DNA of 64,000 nt from assembly GCA_949285255.1 (NCBI GenBank), contig CASDXV010000002.1, forward strand, positions 85,758 through 149,757. Direction: 5' to 3'. The position numbers and the translations under genes were made by a program. The first letter of the stretch is position 1, and each line of letters starts with the position of its first letter. Under the pieces are notes generated by a model. That model saw nothing but the letters and a program-made list of their open reading frames with translations, had not been told where the DNA came from and ran no database searches. This DNA is from an uncultured bacterium (GTDB lineage: Bacteria; Cyanobacteriota; Vampirovibrionia; Gastranaerophilales; Gastranaerophilaceae). Shown one piece after another: positions 32,025 through 40,863 of this stretch.

Positions 32025-32033
32025 AATTTAGCA
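32025..32033 (-). promoter_or_regulatory. Extended -10 of dnaE
   Basis: Minus-strand TGCTAAATT, six bases (GTTAAT), ATG. Preceded by TTTTTGTG as at several other loci in the window. Leaderless transcript predicted. Confidence 0.6.
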
Positions 32034-32059
32034 CAAAAAGTGTCATGAAAAGTCAAATG

Positions 32060-32401
32060 TTACCATTTTTTAAATATGAAAAATACCGCAAGAATTATAA
32101 AAAAGAACCCGACAAGGTAGTTCCACTTGAACTGTTCTTTTAGATAAGTGACAGAGAATATACTAAATACCACAAGGGTTATGACCTCTTGAATTGTTTT
32201 TAGTTGAGCGGTTGAATAAGCGTATGAGCCTATACGATTTGCAGGCACTTGAAAACAATATTCAAAAAAGGCTATACCCCAGCTAACTAAGATTACAAGC
32301 CATAATACACTGCTTTTAAAGCGCAAATGTCCATACCAAGCAAATGTCATAAAGACATTTGATATAGTCAATAATACAATTGGTGCAAGCGATTTCATCA
32401 T
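32060..32401 (-). CDS. DUF486 / DMT-superfamily small membrane protein
   Basis: About 113 residues with four hydrophobic segments. The NVFMTFAWYGHLRFK, SWGIAFFEYCFQVPANRIGS and AQLKTIQEVITLVVFSIFS blocks are the DUF486 signature. Family members match a half-size EamA-type transporter; substrate unknown. I place the start at the ATG pair around 32398-32401, because homologues begin with MK-x-hydrophobic; a TTG at 32419 is less likely. A TACAAT sits nine bases upstream of the first ATG. It lies 41 bases before dnaE on the other side of the small-RNA locus. Confidence 0.85.
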   Translation of the reverse strand: MMKSLAPIVLLTISNVFMTFAWYGHLRFKSSVLWLVILVSWGIAFFEYCFQVPANRIGSYAYSTAQLKTIQEVITLVVFSIFSVTYLKEQFKWNYLVGFFFIILAVFFIFKKW

Positions 32402-32451
32402 AACCGTTTTATTGTACAACGAAAAAAAATTATAAAAATATGTAAAATATA

Positions 32452-32480
32452 TTTACATATACTTGCTATTTACATATAAT
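32452..32480 (+). promoter_or_regulatory. Consensus promoter of an orphan plus-strand transcript
   Basis: TTTACA (32452-32457), exactly 17 bases, TATAAT (32475-32480). Both flanking genes are on the minus strand, so the promoter points at non-coding DNA. Predicted start near 32487. Confidence 0.7.
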
Positions 32481-32486
32481 TTGAAT

Positions 32487-32602
32487 ATTGTATTTATATG
32501 TTTCAAATCTTAATTAAGATTTGAAATTAAAAAAGGTTTGCCCGTCGTTCCAGACGTCTCAGGGCAAAGGAATCCGCCTCATTTTTTATGGGGCGGTTTT
32601 TC
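32487..32602 (+). ncRNA. Candidate small RNA, about 115 nt, three hairpins
   Basis: Bounded by a near-consensus promoter and an intrinsic terminator. Hairpin 1 is a perfect 26-base palindrome (32501-32526, centre TTAATTAA). Hairpin 2 pairs TTTGCC (32537-32542) with GGCAAA (32563-32568) and encloses CGTC/GACG around a GTTCCA loop. Hairpin 3 is a 9-bp stem CCGCCTCAT/ATGGGGCGG (32574-32596) followed by TTTTT. No ORF longer than eight codons is present. It is GC-richer than the surrounding spacer. I do not recognise it as 6S, SRP, tmRNA or a known riboswitch. The two 3' hairpins could alternatively terminate the minus-strand ATPase transcript. Confidence 0.6.
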
Positions 32603-32603
32603 C
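32574..32603 (+). terminator. Intrinsic terminator of the candidate small RNA
   Basis: Nine-pair stem (one G-U) with a TTTTT loop and TTTTTCC tail on the plus strand. On the minus strand the hairpin at 32537-32568 is followed by CCTTTTTT and may end the ATPase transcript. Confidence 0.75.
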
Positions 32604-32606
32604 GTT

Positions 32607-33806
32607 TTAATATTGATTTATAAACTGCTGCGCAACACGAGGCGACCTTGACGCCTTTAAAAGCGCAAAGCGCTCAGCTTTTATGTCAAAATCTTCTCTT
32701 ATGGGAATGTTTTTATCCTGTGCAATTTTTCTTGCAATTTCAAGGAACTTGTCTTTATTTGGCGCAAGGAAAGTAAGCGTTACGCCGAATCTGTCTGAGA
32801 GTGATGCGTTTTCATCAATAGTATCTGCCAGATGAACTTCATTTCCCTCGCGGGAAGAAAAAGTTTCTTTTACTATATTTCTTCTGTTTGTTGTGGCATA
32901 AATCACTATATTGTCGCTTCTTTTTGAAAGTGCACCCTCAAGAGCTGATTTTACCGCGCTTAGATTTTCATCATCCTGAGAAAAAGACAAATCATCTATA
33001 AAAACAATAAACCTAGCAGGGATTTTTGACAATTTATCCAAAAGCTTATCAAGATTGTTTAAATTACTTTTTAAAATTTGTACAATTTTTAACCCTGAAT
33101 TTTTAAACTCGTTATAGACGGCTTTAACGCTTGAGGACTTGCCGCAGCCTCTATCACCGTAGAGTAAAATATTGTTTGCAACTTTTCCGTTAAGCAAAAG
33201 CTTTGTATTTTCAATAAGAGTATTTTGCTGAGTTTTATAGTCTTTTAAGCCATTAAATGTTATATCGTCAGTCTTTTCAACATACTCTAGAACATTATCT
33301 TTTGTATAAATAAAAGCGCCGTATTTTGCATAAAGCCCGTAGCAGTTGGCTTGTACATAAGAACATAAAGTATCGTAGTCAACAACAGGAGTATCTGATG
33401 TAAAATCAGAGAGAAGATTTACTATTTCATCAGAATTTTCAAACTGTTTTTTCAAAACTTCTTTAATCTTCTGAGAGTTAATTTTTGACAGTTCAAAAAG
33501 TATCTCAAGTTCTTTTTTTGCAGCGTTTACAATATTTTCATTGAGCGGATTTTTTGCTGAAATATTTTTTGTAAAAACATTTTCATCATGTTTAATTAAG
33601 TCATTTAAATAAAGAGAAAAATCTCCCTCAAAAGGGCTTTCATATAGCACTTTTAAAAATTTTGAATAATATAAAACAGCCTCACTAAGAGATTTAGCAC
33701 TGTATGAAAAAACACCTAAAAGGTTGACTATTGCTTTATCTTTGAGAATGTTTGAGAAAATACTCAAAGTAAAAAGTTTATAATTTAAAATCAAAAGCTC
33801 ATTCAT
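32607..33806 (-). CDS. DUF815-type P-loop ATPase
   Basis: A 399-residue AAA-type ATPase. Seen: Walker A LLYGDRGCGKSSSVKAV, Walker B FIVFIDDLSF, a sensor-like ATTNRRN, then EVHLADTIDENASLSDRFGVTLTF and a C-terminal arginine-rich helix (KASRSPRVAQQFINQY), all matching the DUF815 family. The N-terminal 190 residues are helical and less conserved. Members are uncharacterised; some are annotated as general ATPases near DNA genes. TATATT with an upstream TGA ends six bases before the ATG, without a ribosome site. Confidence 0.88.
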   Translation of the reverse strand: MNELLILNYKLFTLSIFSNILKDKAIVNLLGVFSYSAKSLSEAVLYYSKFLKVLYESPFEGDFSLYLNDLIKHDENVFTKNISAKNPLNENIVNAAKKELEILFELSKINSQKIKEVLKKQFENSDEIVNLLSDFTSDTPVVDYDTLCSYVQANCYGLYAKYGAFIYTKDNVLEYVEKTDDITFNGLKDYKTQQNTLIENTKLLLNGKVANNILLYGDRGCGKSSSVKAVYNEFKNSGLKIVQILKSNLNNLDKLLDKLSKIPARFIVFIDDLSFSQDDENLSAVKSALEGALSKRSDNIVIYATTNRRNIVKETFSSREGNEVHLADTIDENASLSDRFGVTLTFLAPNKDKFLEIARKIAQDKNIPIREDFDIKAERFALLKASRSPRVAQQFINQY

Positions 33807-33812
33807 AGCTTA

Positions 33813-33821
33813 AATATATCA
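33813..33821 (-). promoter_or_regulatory. Extended -10 of the DUF815 ATPase gene
   Basis: Minus-strand TGATATATT, six bases (TAAGCT), ATG. It fits the window-wide leaderless pattern. Confidence 0.55.
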
Positions 33822-33829
33822 CAAAAAGA

Positions 33830-33858
33830 TTGACCGAAGTATTTTTTAAAGCTAAACT
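33830..33858 (+). promoter_or_regulatory. Promoter of ilvC
   Basis: TTGACC (33830-33835), 17 bases, TAAACT (33853-33858). The start codon is 31 bases downstream and has a strong AAGGAGG site, so this gene is conventionally led, unlike its neighbours. Confidence 0.75.
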
Positions 33859-33877
33859 AAAGACAAATCCATTCTAA

Positions 33878-34888
<1,011 letters not shown>

Positions 34889-34906
34889 GTTCTAAATACA
34901 AATACT

Positions 34907-34934
34907 AAAAACGCGCCCTAAAAAGCGCGTTTTT
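34907..34934. terminator. Terminator between ilvC and fliN
   Basis: Stem ACGCGC/GCGCGT with flanking AAAA/TTTT and loop CCTAAAAA, followed by a T-run. It serves ilvC on the plus strand and can serve fliN on the minus strand. Confidence 0.85.
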
Positions 34935-35225
34935 TTATTTAATATTTTCTATAATTTCTGTTATTTTAACCCCGTAACAGTTATCAAGAGCAACGACCGC
35001 ACCGCGCGCCACAAGAACAGAGTCAACAAAAATATCAACAGGCTCTTCTTCTTTATTGTCAAGCATAACAACAGTACCTTTTTCGTAGCGCAAAATATCC
35101 CTCAGGGGAACTTTTGTCTTGCCAAGCTGCGCAGTTAATTTAACCTCAACATTTGCAATCTTTGCAAGATTTTCAAAATTAAAATCAGGATATGAATTTT
35201 TTAATTCTTTCAAATTATCGCTCAT
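34935..35225 (-). CDS. fliN: Flagellar motor switch protein FliN (stand-alone SpoA domain)
   Basis: C-ring component that sets rotation direction. The 96 residues are essentially one SpoA domain: VEVKLTAQLGKTKVPLRDILRYEKGTVV, EPVDIFVDSVLVARGAVVALDNCYGVKITEII, matching FliN's Gxtxxxlxxll and NGxxxarGevv pattern. The short N-terminus lacks a CheC-binding extension. Located 18 kb from the rod genes, so the flagellar genes are dispersed. A YscQ/SctQ-type secretion ring is the alternative, less likely with flg genes present. Confidence 0.88.
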   Translation of the reverse strand: MSDNLKELKNSYPDFNFENLAKIANVEVKLTAQLGKTKVPLRDILRYEKGTVVMLDNKEEEPVDIFVDSVLVARGAVVALDNCYGVKITEIIENIK

Positions 35226-35365
35226 AAAAATATTCTACAACAATTTTAAACGCTTTGTCTAACAGTGCCTTGTTATTTACATTTTTTAATATATAAAAGC
35301 GCAAAAATTTTTTTTCAGGTATGTTAGATAGGTAGTGTTGTTAGATATAGAAAAATGAGGATTAT

Positions 35366-37762
35366 ATGCTAAGAGTAACCCCTTATGGTTTTACAGGCAA
35401 AGTAAATTTTGGCTCAAAGCGCAAAGAGCAATACCAAAGCAACCCTTATCAGGATGATAGAATACAAAAAGAGAGAAATATTTTAACCTCGGCTGATGCG
35501 CTTTTATTGTACAGTGCAACAATAAACTCAAAAACAAGAGAAATGCTGCAGGAACTTCAAGCAATTGCAGCTAAAGGTTATCCTCGAAACGAACTTAGCG
35601 AGCTTGAGTATAAAGCAATTGAAGCATCAAGAAATATCCCTGTGCCTGTTGAATTCCCAAACCATCCTCTTAGTATATGGGGCGGCTTGTATCTTGATTT
35701 GCAGGACGACTTAAAACTCCCATCTTCAACAAAATCAATGATAACAAGAGATATTGCAAAAGTTCTAAACGGTGAAACAAAGCCTGATGAAATTACAGAC
35801 CCTAACGTCTGGTCCATAAGTTACGAGTACACCAACCCTGTCGGCGGACAAACTGATATTGCCCGTGAAGCTCCCGTAGCGCTAAATAAAGCAGGAGTAA
35901 ATACAATCGCCATTTCTCCGATGTTTAAAATGAGCGTAAATTCAAAACCCGTTAATTACCTGAAAAAAGAAGACGGCAAACTCTATTACATAACTCCAAA
36001 CAATAAAACTCAAGTTGAAAAAGTATATGAAGGAGAATTAAAAACCGGCGATAGGGTTGATAAATTAAGTGTATACTACGGTGAATTCGGCCCTGACAAA
36101 CAAAAGACACTGTTTTTATATGATGATGATATGTTTGACTTTGGCGACACCAATACCGCTATGGTATATCAAGACTTGCCTCACAGCCCTGAGAGGGTTC
36201 GTATGGCACAGTTTAATAATATGACATATGAACTTTTGGCAAAAGCAAAAGACGGAGAGGTTAAACTGCCTGACGGACAAGAACTGCCTGCGCCCGATAA
36301 ACTTATAGCCCATGAAGCCTGGCAGTCAGCGGGTCTTTTGTGCAAAATGCGCCTGTACTCGCGCGCTGAAGATTCAATACACACAAGAAGAAAGGCAACT
36401 ACGGACTACTTAAGAAACCTTGCAAACAATACTTCCGTTATTGTCCACAACTTAGGAGATGGCTATCAGGGTCAAAGCTGGGATAAAAATGCTATGCAGG
36501 GCTACTTTAATACCCTATACAACGACTTTGCAAGAGATATAGTATTAAACAGTTGTATAGCAGATGTCGGAAACAGACAGTTCTTGCTTTTTGGCTCACC
36601 CTCTCAAAGAATAGGCTTCTATGAAGATGTACTAAATCCGGCTCATGCCGCAACAGTACTATCTACAAGCATTGGCCCAGTTTCTCAGGGATATAGATTT
36701 GAGCTTGTAAACAAAGGTCTGTCCTCTAAACTTGATACCATAGTTAAAATAAAAGACGACAGAGGTTCACTTGATGTTTATCCTAACGGTGTTGATAAAA
36801 AACCCCTTGCAGCAACAAAAGAAAATGTTTCACAGGTAAATAACGACTTGGGTCAAAGACTGGAAGAAATATTCGGTAAAAAAGTAAAAGTTCAACCCTA
36901 TCTTGAAACATACGACCAAGATATTGATACAATTGATAAGACCTCTTTTGCAAGGAAAAAACAGTACAATGCAAGGCTTACAAGAGGCTTATTGCTTGAC
37001 GCCGCAAAAAACAACTCTATACCGACTCCTCTAATTCACGGCTTTAAAGCCCCTGATTTTTACGAGGGAGAGTATGGAATTGACATTGATAATATCAATG
37101 CAACAACTCCCATATTTACCATGGCAAGCCGCCTTGATAATCAAAAGGGCTTTGACACAATGATTGACGCGTATTCAAAGCTCGTTAAAAACTACAAGGA
37201 AAATGACCCCAAAATGCCCGTACTTTTAATATCGGGAGGCGGGGATAAAAACCTTGCTAATTACATTCAAGCAAAAAAAGATGAACTTGGCACACTTGGT
37301 AAGAGAATTTTATTCACACAAAACCGTATTTCAAACTCAGGATTACTTTTGTTGAATATGACAACAAGAAACTGCATGCCATCTGACTTTGAACCTTATG
37401 GAATATCAGAACTTAAAGGGCTCTACGCAGGCTCTCATGTTATAGCAACAGAGGTGGGCGGTATGAAATCTGACGGAGAAATTTCAAGAAAAATATACTC
37501 ATATGATGGCTACGGTGCAGACAAGGCTAACGCCATAACCGTTAAAGACTATGAGTTTATGTGTTTAGCTCCTGATGGCGAAAAGGCCTCAATAAGAGAA
37601 CGCAACTCACAAAAACTCTATAAAGCTATGCAAAAAGACATTAATTTAAGCAAAGATGAATCAATCTCTATGGATTTAAATGCACTTAAAACAGATGTAA
37701 GCTGGGATAAGGGTGCTATTCAAAACTATATGGATAAAATGAAAATAAAAATAAGCAAATAA
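35366..37762 (+). CDS. Large divergent starch/glycogen-synthase-like (GT5) protein
   Basis: A 798-residue glycosyltransferase-like protein, far longer than the usual 480. It opens with VTPYGFTGKVNFGSKRK, an F-x-G motif seen in other proteins here. From about residue 155 it has the GT5 entry loop as NPVGGQTDIAREAPVALNKAGVNTIAISPMF; the family's K-x-GGL is changed to P-V-GGQ. The second Rossmann half is clearer: SRLDNQKGFDTMIDAY (near 587), ISGGGD, and PSDFEPYGISELKGLYAGSHVIATEVGGMKSD (near 673). Insertions fill 200-320. The lost lysine motif raises doubt about ADP-glucose use. A TGAGG site precedes the ATG. Confidence 0.8.
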   Translation: MLRVTPYGFTGKVNFGSKRKEQYQSNPYQDDRIQKERNILTSADALLLYSATINSKTREMLQELQAIAAKGYPRNELSELEYKAIEASRNIPVPVEFPNHPLSIWGGLYLDLQDDLKLPSSTKSMITRDIAKVLNGETKPDEITDPNVWSISYEYTNPVGGQTDIAREAPVALNKAGVNTIAISPMFKMSVNSKPVNYLKKEDGKLYYITPNNKTQVEKVYEGELKTGDRVDKLSVYYGEFGPDKQKTLFLYDDDMFDFGDTNTAMVYQDLPHSPERVRMAQFNNMTYELLAKAKDGEVKLPDGQELPAPDKLIAHEAWQSAGLLCKMRLYSRAEDSIHTRRKATTDYLRNLANNTSVIVHNLGDGYQGQSWDKNAMQGYFNTLYNDFARDIVLNSCIADVGNRQFLLFGSPSQRIGFYEDVLNPAHAATVLSTSIGPVSQGYRFELVNKGLSSKLDTIVKIKDDRGSLDVYPNGVDKKPLAATKENVSQVNNDLGQRLEEIFGKKVKVQPYLETYDQDIDTIDKTSFARKKQYNARLTRGLLLDAAKNNSIPTPLIHGFKAPDFYEGEYGIDIDNINATTPIFTMASRLDNQKGFDTMIDAYSKLVKNYKENDPKMPVLLISGGGDKNLANYIQAKKDELGTLGKRILFTQNRISNSGLLLLNMTTRNCMPSDFEPYGISELKGLYAGSHVIATEVGGMKSDGEISRKIYSYDGYGADKANAITVKDYEFMCLAPDGEKASIRERNSQKLYKAMQKDINLSKDESISMDLNALKTDVSWDKGAIQNYMDKMKIKISK

Positions 37763-37766
37763 CAAA

Positions 37767-37790
37767 AAACCCGCCCTAAAAGCGGGTTTA
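37767..37790. terminator. Bidirectional terminator after the GT5-like gene
   Basis: Stem AAACCCGC/GCGGGTTT with loop CCTAAAA; T-rich on both strands (TTTAATTTT plus, TTTTTTG minus). Confidence 0.85.
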
Positions 37791-37793
37791 ATT

Positions 37794-38003
37794 TTATCTT
37801 AAGACACGACGAACATCCGCACAGGGCATTGCCGTTGTGTAGATTACAAAGTCATTGAGAGGGGTCATGTATTTTCTTAAAAATTCCTTGTTTTTAATGG
37901 GTTCATAACAAACAGTTGAGGGTAGAATTCCTTTCAAATACTCAACCAGTTCTCTCTGCTCATCCGTTTTGGAATAATCATCGAGTACTTTTACAATATT
38001 CAT
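37794..38003 (-). CDS. Small hypothetical protein
   Basis: Sixty-nine residues, mixed charge, with LDDYSKTDEQRELVEYLKGILPSTVCYEPIKNKEFLRKY and two cysteines. It ends at a bidirectional terminator. The start has no clear ribosome site. Amino-acid composition and codon use look coding, but I recognise no family. Confidence 0.5.
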   Translation of the reverse strand: MNIVKVLDDYSKTDEQRELVEYLKGILPSTVCYEPIKNKEFLRKYMTPLNDFVIYTTAMPCADVRRVLR

Positions 38004-38095
38004 AACATGCTGAGTTTAACGCTTTTTAAAGTCAAACTCATCATGTTTTATTAAAAATTTTACACAACTTTATAAAAAATTACAAAAGTATATAT

Positions 38096-38467
38096 TCAGT
38101 TAATAACAGCTATAACCGTGGCAGCCGCAAAAGTGTCCGTATGCGATAGCGAAACCTTAAAAGAGAGGTTATCGCCTCTTTTTTTACCTATAAGGTTAAT
38201 TTTAGGCGCTCCGGAGGGAAGATTTTCTACCTCAAAGTCACGACAAAAATACCCGTCTACTCCAAGAGAGTGCAGAGCCTTAACACAGGCCTCTTTAGCG
38301 CAATATCTGGCACACAGGTGCTGGGCAAAATTTTTTGTCCTGTAGGAATACTCTATTTCTTTTTTTGTAAAAATTTTATTTATAAAAGGGTCGTCCTTTT
38401 GGGTATATTTTTTGAAACGCTCAACATTTTCAACATCTATACCAAGACCTAAATTTTCTAACTTCAT
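38096..38467 (-). CDS. acpS: Holo-[acyl-carrier-protein] synthase
   Basis: Transfers 4'-phosphopantetheine from CoA to acyl carrier protein. Seen: GLGIDVENVERF with the Mg-binding Asp, and FAQHLCARYCAKEACVKAL with the catalytic-site Glu and Lys, then SLSHTDTFAAATVIA. The 123-residue length is typical. It lies 9 bases after the NAD-IDH gene in a leuD-icd-acpS run. Confidence 0.95.
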   Translation of the reverse strand: MKLENLGLGIDVENVERFKKYTQKDDPFINKIFTKKEIEYSYRTKNFAQHLCARYCAKEACVKALHSLGVDGYFCRDFEVENLPSGAPKINLIGKKRGDNLSFKVSLSHTDTFAAATVIAVIN

Positions 38468-38476
38468 AATACACTT

Positions 38477-39481
38477 TTATCCGAGATTTTTAATTATTTC
38501 ATCCCTAAATTCGGTAGTTTTTGCACTTCCGCCCAAATCAGAAGTTAAAACCCTGCCCTCACGAAGTGTTTTAAAAAGAGCATCCTCAAGTTTTTTTGCA
38601 ATTTCAAACTCACCTAAGTGCTTTGTCATCTCAATAGCACTCAACAAAAGCGCCGTAGGGTTGGCTAAATTTTTACCTTTAATATCAGGGGCACTGCCAT
38701 GCACAGGTTCAAAAACCGCACAATCAAGCCCGATATTAGCCCCCTGAGCTACACCTAAACCGCCTATTAAACCGGCGCAAAGGTCAGAAACTATATCACC
38801 ATACAGGTTGGGCAGAACCAAAACATCAAACTGCGAGGGGTTTTGCACAAGCTGCATACAAAGATTATCTACAAGAATTTCTCTTGGAGTAATGTCGGGG
38901 TATTCTTTTGCAACTTCTCTAAAACATTCTAAAAACAACCCGTCAGCGAGTTTGCAGATATTTGCCTTGGTAACTGCGCAAACTTCACTTCTGTTGTTTT
39001 TAACCGCATAGTCAAACGCCCATTTACAAATTCTTGTTGAGCCCTGACGGGTGATTAGTTTTATACCCTCAACCCTGTCATCATTTATTTTATTTTCTAT
39101 GCCTGCGTATAAATCTTCGGTATTTTCCCTAACTACAACTAAATCTACATCACTAAATGGTGTTTTTACACCTGGTAGATTTTTTGAGGGTCTTAAATTC
39201 GCAAACAAATCAAGTTCGCGTCTTAATTGAACATTTACCGAACGAAAACCCTTACCGATAGGAGTTGTTACAGGGGCTTTAAGAGCGACTTTATTTTTTC
39301 TTATTGATTCAAGCACGCGATTTGGCAGAGGAACGCCCTCTTTTTGAACAACGTCAGCGCCTGCGGTTTGCAAGTCCCAGTTAATTTTTAAACCTGCAGC
39401 GTCTAAAATTTTTACAACCGCATCTGATATTTCAGGGCCAATGCCATCCCCGTTAATTAAAGTTACATTATACAAGGTCAA
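38477..39481 (-). CDS. icd: NAD-type isocitrate dehydrogenase (isocitrate/isopropylmalate dehydrogenase family)
   Basis: Beta-decarboxylating dehydrogenase of 334 residues. The substrate loop PIGKGFRSVNVQLRRELDLFANLRP has the Ser-x-Asn-xx-Leu-Arg pattern used to bind isocitrate; isopropylmalate enzymes have a different loop. VRENTEDLYAGIE also matches the IDH3-like NAD group. The metal site and GSAPDIKGKNLANP cofactor loop are present. It overlaps the LeuD-like gene by 14 bases. Tartrate or homoisocitrate activity cannot be excluded. With the upstream small subunit it suggests a citrate-to-2-oxoglutarate branch. Confidence 0.87.
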   Translation of the reverse strand: MTLYNVTLINGDGIGPEISDAVVKILDAAGLKINWDLQTAGADVVQKEGVPLPNRVLESIRKNKVALKAPVTTPIGKGFRSVNVQLRRELDLFANLRPSKNLPGVKTPFSDVDLVVVRENTEDLYAGIENKINDDRVEGIKLITRQGSTRICKWAFDYAVKNNRSEVCAVTKANICKLADGLFLECFREVAKEYPDITPREILVDNLCMQLVQNPSQFDVLVLPNLYGDIVSDLCAGLIGGLGVAQGANIGLDCAVFEPVHGSAPDIKGKNLANPTALLLSAIEMTKHLGEFEIAKKLEDALFKTLREGRVLTSDLGGSAKTTEFRDEIIKNLG

Positions 39482-39983
39482 AATCTCCGTGTTTTTTCAA
39501 GTGTTCAATTAGTCCGCCGTCATTTAAAAGTTTAATCATAACATCGGGCAGAGGAGTAATTTTAAGCGTTTCACCTTTTGTAAGGTTCTTTAATACACCG
39601 CCTTTTGCATCAAGCTCAAGCTCATCGCCCGCATCGATATTATCCGTGTTGCATTCAATAGCCAAAAGCCCTATGTTAATTGCATTTCTGTAGAAAATTC
39701 TTGCAAAACTTTTTGCAATAACAGCGCCCACTCCAGCAATTTTAATAATCTGAGGAGCATGCTCACGAGATGAACCTAGTCCAAAGTTATTTCCCGCTAC
39801 TACAAAATCTCCCTTTTGCATTTTTGAGGCAAATTCAGGGTCAGCATCCTCAAGCACATGTTTTGAAAACTCTTCAAGGTTGCTTCTTAAATGAAACAAT
39901 CTGCCGGGGGCAATATGGTCGGTTGAGATATTATCACCAAACTTAAAAGCGCGTCCTTTTTTTATTTCCCCGATATTTCCCAT
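39468..39983 (-). CDS. leuD: LeuD-type (aconitase/isopropylmalate isomerase) small subunit
   Basis: Swivel-domain subunit of a heterodimeric hydro-lyase of the LeuCD/HacAB group. Seen: FKFGDNISTDHIAPGR, AGNNFGLGSSREHAPQIIK, and FARIFYRNAINIGLLAIE. Length 171. The specificity loop between the first strands (FHLRSNLEEF) differs from classical LeuD. It overlaps the NAD-IDH gene, which favours a role on citrate or homocitrate over isopropylmalate. The iron-sulfur large subunit is not in the window. A GGAGGT site lies 7 bases before the ATG. Confidence 0.85.
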   Translation of the reverse strand: MGNIGEIKKGRAFKFGDNISTDHIAPGRLFHLRSNLEEFSKHVLEDADPEFASKMQKGDFVVAGNNFGLGSSREHAPQIIKIAGVGAVIAKSFARIFYRNAINIGLLAIECNTDNIDAGDELELDAKGGVLKNLTKGETLKITPLPDVMIKLLNDGGLIEHLKKHGDFDLV

Positions 39984-40047
39984 TAATTTTACCTCCAGAA
40001 TACTTTAATTTTCTTAACTATTATAATACAAATATCGAATTTTATAC

Positions 40048-40053
40048 TATAAT
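40048..40053 (+). promoter_or_regulatory. -10 element of tyrA
   Basis: TATAAT, six bases (ATTAAC), ATG at 40060. No ribosome-binding site. Leaderless message predicted. Confidence 0.6.
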
Positions 40054-40059
40054 ATTAAC

Positions 40060-40863
40060 ATGTTAAAAATCGCAGTTATTGGTTTAGGGTTGATAGGCGG
40101 TTCAATATTAAAATCGCTCAGTCAGAGTGATTGGGAAATCGCCGCTATTTCAAAATCGAGTTACGACAAAGCAAAAAGCTTCACGCCTTACGCTTCGGAT
40201 ATGATTGAAGACACTAGAGGCGCAGATGTAGTTTTTGTCTGCTCACCTATGAGTGAAGCTAAAAATGTCTTAAAGAGGCTCGAGGGCATAGTTTCGCCAA
40301 AGTGTATAGTGTGTGATGTTTGCTCTCTAAAGGGCTTTCTTGAAGGCAATTACAAATTTAACTACATTGGAACACACCCTATGGCAGGGACGGAAGAATC
40401 AGGTTTTGACGCCTCAAAAGATGATTTGTTTCAAGGTGCAAAATGGGTAATAACCAAGCATAATGCAATTTTAGAAGAAGTAATAAAGTTTATGGGTGCG
40501 ACACCTGTTTTAATGGATGCAAAAGACCATGACGCAGCTGCGGCACAAATATCGCATATGCCCATGCTTTTATCTTTTGCACTGTTTGACTCTATTCGCT
40601 CGGATAGTGCGAAAATAATCGCCGCAAGCGGTTTTCGTGACATGACGCGTCTTGCCCTTACAAATGAGGTTTTGGCGTATGACATGCTTAAAATGAACAA
40701 GAAAAATATAGATAAAAGTATAGATTTGTTTATTAAATCTCTCACTTACTTGAAAAACCTTAACGATGATGAGAGAATAGAGGTGCTTAAAAACATAAGC
40801 CAAAAAAGAGCACTAATGTATGACAAAAAAGGTAAAAATAAGTTCAATCCCGAGCTTGATTAA
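40060..40863 (+). CDS. tyrA: Prephenate (or arogenate) dehydrogenase
   Basis: Tyrosine biosynthesis. The N-terminal Rossmann motif GLGLIGGSILKSL is followed by GTHPMAGTEESGFDASKDDLF, AAQISHMPMLLSFALF and SGFRDMTRLA, the family hallmarks. At 267 residues it lacks an ACT domain, so feedback control by tyrosine through that domain is absent. Its last 44 bases overlap the LptF/G gene in another frame. Confidence 0.93.
   Translation: MLKIAVIGLGLIGGSILKSLSQSDWEIAAISKSSYDKAKSFTPYASDMIEDTRGADVVFVCSPMSEAKNVLKRLEGIVSPKCIVCDVCSLKGFLEGNYKFNYIGTHPMAGTEESGFDASKDDLFQGAKWVITKHNAILEEVIKFMGATPVLMDAKDHDAAAAQISHMPMLLSFALFDSIRSDSAKIIAASGFRDMTRLALTNEVLAYDMLKMNKKNIDKSIDLFIKSLTYLKNLNDDERIEVLKNISQKRALMYDKKGKNKFNPELD

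Noticed and set aside
32498..32524. Eight-codon ORF inside the candidate small RNA
   Set aside because: It is made entirely of the palindrome arm, has no ribosome site and no sensible peptide.
32537..32603. Riboswitch for the downstream DUF815 or DUF486 gene
   Set aside because: The promoter and T-tail are on the plus strand while both genes are on the minus strand, and the motif matches no riboswitch core I know.
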